Positions 41,685-43,848 of a DNA stretch of 43,848 bases are shown here, one piece after another. The translations under genes were made by a program, and so were the position numbers. The DNA is taken from NCBI GenBank assembly GCA_947388185.1, contig CANDQP010000012.1, positions 1 through 43,848 on the forward strand, written 5' to 3'. The notes beneath the pieces were generated by a model. That model made no database searches and had not been told where the DNA came from. It worked only from the letters and a program-made list of their open reading frames with translations. How positions within the stretch are numbered: the stretch's first letter is position 1; the number at the start of each line of letters is the position of its first letter. The stretch comes from an uncultured Dorea sp. (GTDB lineage: Bacteria; Bacillota; Clostridia; Lachnospirales; Lachnospiraceae).

Positions 41685-41981
41685 ATGCTTATAGCAAAAG
41701 TGGTGGGAAATGTTGTTTCCACACAGAAACATGAAGATTACAGAGGACATAAATTGTTGATCATAAGACAGGTTGGAACCGATGGAGAGTTCTGCGGTCC
41801 TGAAATGATTACGGTTGACGGGGCAGACAGTGATGCAGGAGTCGGAGATATTGTACTTGTCATACAAGAAGGAGGAGGAGCAAGGCATGCTGCCAGATGT
41901 GATCATCCAGGACCGATTGATCTGTGTGTGATCGCAGTAGTTGATATGATCAATATACCGCATCAGGAATTTATTCAATAA
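41685..41981 (+). CDS. BMC-P pentameric shell protein 3
   Basis: A 98-residue EutN/CcmL-type protein: AKVVGNVVSTQKHEDYRGHKLLIIR, VDGADSDAGVGDIVLVIQEGGGAR and LCVIAVVDMINI. The third consecutive pentamer gene, 21 bases after the second. Three different pentamers are common in large catabolic BMC loci. Confidence 0.93.
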   Translation: MLIAKVVGNVVSTQKHEDYRGHKLLIIRQVGTDGEFCGPEMITVDGADSDAGVGDIVLVIQEGGGARHAARCDHPGPIDLCVIAVVDMINIPHQEFIQ

Positions 41982-42001
41982 TATATATGGGGGACGGCAG
42001 G

Positions 42002-42985
42002 ATGAAGTTTATCGAATGGGTGAAAGAAAGGGCAGCTGAGAAAAAGTGTGCGATCGTGCTCCCGGAAAGTTATGACGGGAGAGTGGCACAAGCCGCAAAG
42101 GAGATTGCAAAGGAGGGAATAGCAAAGATTGTTTTGCTTTCTGACGGAGAAAAAAAGATTCCGGGGGAGGATGGTCTTAGACAAGAGGGAGTAGAGATTC
42201 TTAACTATAAAAATAATACTGATTTCGAGGATTTAGCGGATGAATTGTATCAGCTTCGTAAACATAAGGGGATGTCAAGAGAGCAGGCAAAGAATCTGCT
42301 TATGGATCCATTGTATTACGGTGCTATGCTTGTAAGAAATCAAAGGGTTGACGGAATGGTAGCAGGTGCATGCCATTCAACGGGCGATACTCTTCGGCCT
42401 GCTCTTCAGATTGTAAAGACTGCGGAAAGTATAAAGACCGTATCTGCATATTTCCTTATGGTGGTCCCGAATTGTCAGTACGGTAGTGACGGTGTGTTTT
42501 TATTTGCGGATTCCGGGTTAGTAGAGTTCCCCAGTGAAGATCAGCTTGTAGATATTGCTGCGGCATCAGCCAGAAGCTTTGAACAGATTACCGGGCAGGA
42601 GCCGATCGTAGCGATGCTATCCTATTCCACGAAGGGGAGTGCGAAGAATAAAAAGCTTGAACCGATTATTTCGGCAACTAAGAGGGTTAAGGAAAGGTAT
42701 CCTAACCTGAAAATAGACGGAGAATTGCAGTTAGATGCGGCAGTGGATGAGACGGTAGGACGGATGAAATGTAAAGGCAGTAATGTTGCTGGCAATGCCA
42801 ATGTACTCATTTTCCCAGATCTGAACAGTGGAAATATTGGATACAAGCTTGTACAGAGACTAGCAAAGGCAGAGGCGTACGGTCCGATTACACAGGGACT
42901 TCGAAGACCTGTTAACGATCTGTCCAGAGGATGTTGCGTGGAAGATATTGTAGGAGTGGTGGCAATCACTTGTCTGCAGGTTTAA
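42002..42985 (+). CDS. pta: Phosphate acetyltransferase (Pta type)
   Basis: A 327-residue phosphotransacetylase of the Pta/PTA_PTB family: an N-terminal AIVLPESYDGRVAQAAKEI, the DGMVAGACHSTGDTLRPALQIVKT active-site block and the C-terminal NVLIFPDLNSGNIGYKLVQRLAKAEAYGPITQGL. It converts acetyl-CoA made by the aldehyde dehydrogenase to acetyl phosphate and frees CoA. Many microcompartments use the unrelated PduL instead; no PduL gene is visible. No clear encapsulation extension precedes the core, so location inside the shell is uncertain. Start at 42002 is preceded by GGGGGA; an ATG at 41987 is not. Confidence 0.93.
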   Translation: MKFIEWVKERAAEKKCAIVLPESYDGRVAQAAKEIAKEGIAKIVLLSDGEKKIPGEDGLRQEGVEILNYKNNTDFEDLADELYQLRKHKGMSREQAKNLLMDPLYYGAMLVRNQRVDGMVAGACHSTGDTLRPALQIVKTAESIKTVSAYFLMVVPNCQYGSDGVFLFADSGLVEFPSEDQLVDIAAASARSFEQITGQEPIVAMLSYSTKGSAKNKKLEPIISATKRVKERYPNLKIDGELQLDAAVDETVGRMKCKGSNVAGNANVLIFPDLNSGNIGYKLVQRLAKAEAYGPITQGLRRPVNDLSRGCCVEDIVGVVAITCLQV

Positions 42986-42998
42986 TGAATGATGATAA

Positions 42999-43033
42999 AA
43001 GCTTTCTGTTCCAGTAACAGAAGGCTTTTTTTA
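42999..43033 (+). terminator. Intrinsic terminator of the microcompartment operon
   Basis: AAGCTTTCTGTT (42999-43010) pairs with AACAGAAGGCTT (43016-43027) with one G-U pair, followed by T residues to about 43032. Confidence 0.9.
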
Positions 43034-43050
43034 AATGCTTTTATAAAAGG

Positions 43051-43079
43051 TTGATAATTGTATCCGATACTATTATAAT
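43051..43079 (+). promoter_or_regulatory. Promoter of the HAD phosphatase gene
   Basis: TTGATA (43051-43056), 17 bases and a perfect TATAAT (43074-43079), 50 bases before the ATG at 43129. Confidence 0.8.
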
Positions 43080-43128
43080 AGATAGAAAAGATTGATAAAA
43101 TATCAAATGAAAAGGCGGTACCTCTTCT

Positions 43129-43752
43129 ATGAAAGCAATTATTTTTGATGTAGACGGCACACTATGGAACTCAACCGGGCAGGTAGCGAACGCATGGACG
43201 CAGGCTGTTAAAGACCACACTCAGCTTGACCGGACCATCACAAGCGAAGATCTGATGCGTGAATTCGGCAAGCCGATGAACCAGATTGTTGAAGCGTTAT
43301 TTCCTGAATTATCGAAGGAGGAGCAGGAACAGTTATCGGTGCATCTGTTCCGATACGAGAACAGCAGAGTTGAAACGGCAGCCTGTGAGATCTACGAAGG
43401 GATGCCGGAGACAATCCGCGAGCTGAGTAAGAGGTTTATGCTGTTGATCGTAAGCAACTGCCAGGGAGGTTATATTGAGGCCTTTCTTAAGAATACAGGA
43501 CTGTCAGAGTATTTTGCAGATCATCTGTGTCCGGATGATACGGGGAAGCTTAAGGCGGAGAATATCAGGCTTATCATGGAACGTAACCAGATTACGGAAG
43601 CGGTATATGTGGGAGATACCCAGGGAGATGCAGACGCGTGCCGCAAGGCAGGAATTCCGATGATCTATGTGTCATATGGATTTGGAGATGTCGAGGGAGA
43701 TTATGTGACGATAGATTCCTTTGATGAACTGCTTTCGCTGGAACTAACGTAA
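43129..43752 (+). CDS. HAD-superfamily phosphatase (phosphoglycolate phosphatase-like)
   Basis: A 207-residue HAD hydrolase: motif I DVDGTLW (Asp7, Asp9), a small helical cap (about 17-85), motif II IVSNC, motif III Lys in GKLKAEN, and motif IV VGDTQGDADACRKAG. It dephosphorylates a small phospho-metabolite in the cytoplasm. It has its own promoter and lies after the microcompartment terminator, so a link with the sugar pathway is only positional. The exact substrate cannot be predicted. Confidence 0.88.
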   Translation: MKAIIFDVDGTLWNSTGQVANAWTQAVKDHTQLDRTITSEDLMREFGKPMNQIVEALFPELSKEEQEQLSVHLFRYENSRVETAACEIYEGMPETIRELSKRFMLLIVSNCQGGYIEAFLKNTGLSEYFADHLCPDDTGKLKAENIRLIMERNQITEAVYVGDTQGDADACRKAGIPMIYVSYGFGDVEGDYVTIDSFDELLSLELT

Positions 43753-43769
43753 AATATGGGGTGAGACAG

Positions 43770-43848
43770 ATGAGCGCGGAGAAGATAGGAGCAAATGAGA
43801 TCAAGACGAAGAATAGAAGGAGCATCTACAATTATATCAGAGAGCATG
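43770..43848 (+). CDS. ROK-family transcriptional regulator, 5' end only (runs off window)
   Basis: An open frame from ATG 43770 to the window edge gives 26 residues, including GANEIKTKNRRSIYNYIREH. The N-[R]-x-x-[IV]-Y-x-Y-I pattern is the start of the winged-helix domain of ROK (NagC/XylR-like) repressors. It lies 17 bases after the phosphatase stop and is probably co-transcribed with it. The rest is beyond the window. Confidence 0.6.
   Translation, partial: MSAEKIGANEIKTKNRRSIYNYIREH

Noticed and set aside
42002..42985. Possibility that the phosphotransacylase is PduL, the usual microcompartment enzyme
   Set aside because: The sequence has the Pta-family blocks and lacks PduL beta-barrel motifs; no other PduL-like gene is in the window.
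43592..43825. Minus-strand 77-codon frame near the window end
   Set aside because: It lies opposite the HAD phosphatase and the ROK regulator start, both better supported.
1..43848. CRISPR arrays, tRNA or rRNA genes, insertion sequences, phage modules
   Set aside because: No regularly spaced repeats, cloverleaf-like sequences, transposase or integrase genes, or att-like repeats were found by eye. Riboswitches were likewise not recognised in the leaders.

Overview
The window looks like chromosomal DNA of an anaerobic, low-to-moderate GC Firmicute, most likely a gut Lachnospiraceae (Clostridium/Dorea/Blautia-like). This is inferred from strong AGGAGG ribosome sites, TTGACA-17-TATAAT type promoters, LytTR/GHKL signalling genes, several sugar ABC transporters and a bacterial microcompartment (BMC) locus. 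No rRNA, tRNA, CRISPR array, IS element or phage gene was seen.

Layout. (1) 1-4.4 kb: the end of an ABC-exporter permease, possibly interrupted by an in-frame stop, then a GHKL histidine kinase, a CPBP membrane protease and a LytTR response regulator (AgrC/AgrA-like). (2) 4.4-5.8 kb, minus strand: a two-gene, visibly AT-richer cassette, a DUF4869-like protein plus a P-loop ATPase. (3) 6.0-10.1 kb: an ABC-2 exporter pair, a VanZ-like protein and a Cof-type HAD phosphatase on the minus strand, and an RpiB-type isomerase. (4) 10.2-18.3 kb: a divergent LacI repressor and a six-gene operon (solute-binding lipoprotein, two permeases, ribokinase-like kinase, SUMF1-fold protein lacking the FGE cysteines, unassigned TIM-barrel glycosidase-like protein), with LacI-type palindromes at both promoters.

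(5) 18.4-43.0 kb: a catabolic super-locus, apparently under one SorC-family regulator (25.05-26.03 kb). It has two complete Rbs-type ABC importers, three zinc-dependent polyol/sugar dehydrogenases, two FGGY kinases and a cupin-like AllA relative. These are followed by a BMC operon: GatD-like dehydrogenase, triose-phosphate isomerase with a putative encapsulation peptide, an unknown protein with a similar N-terminal helix, a PduP-like CoA-acylating aldehyde dehydrogenase, a PduS-like Fe-S flavoprotein, a PduT-like trimer protein, two BMC-H hexamer proteins, a deoxyribose-phosphate aldolase (DERA) fused to a one-cluster ferredoxin tail, three BMC-P pentamer proteins and a Pta-type phosphotransacetylase. 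A near-identical operator-like palindrome lies just after the -10 box of both the 18.4 kb and 33.3 kb promoters, with a weaker relative at 26.3 kb, tying transport to the compartment. (6) 43.1 kb to the end: a HAD phosphatase and the first codons of a ROK-family regulator.

How it may work together (inference): sugars or polyols enter through the Rbs-type importers, are oxidised by the Zn dehydrogenases and phosphorylated by the FGGY kinases. A 2-deoxy-sugar phosphate is then cleaved by the compartment DERA to glyceraldehyde-3-phosphate plus an aldehyde. TIM pulls the triose to DHAP, AldDH makes acyl-CoA, and Pta conserves the energy as acetyl phosphate. No encapsulated alcohol dehydrogenase is visible, so NADH may be reoxidised by electron export through PduS, PduT and perhaps the DERA ferredoxin tail. 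The true substrate is unknown. This resembles the sugar-phosphate-utilising class of BMC loci, but the TIM cargo and the DERA-ferredoxin fusion make it distinctive.
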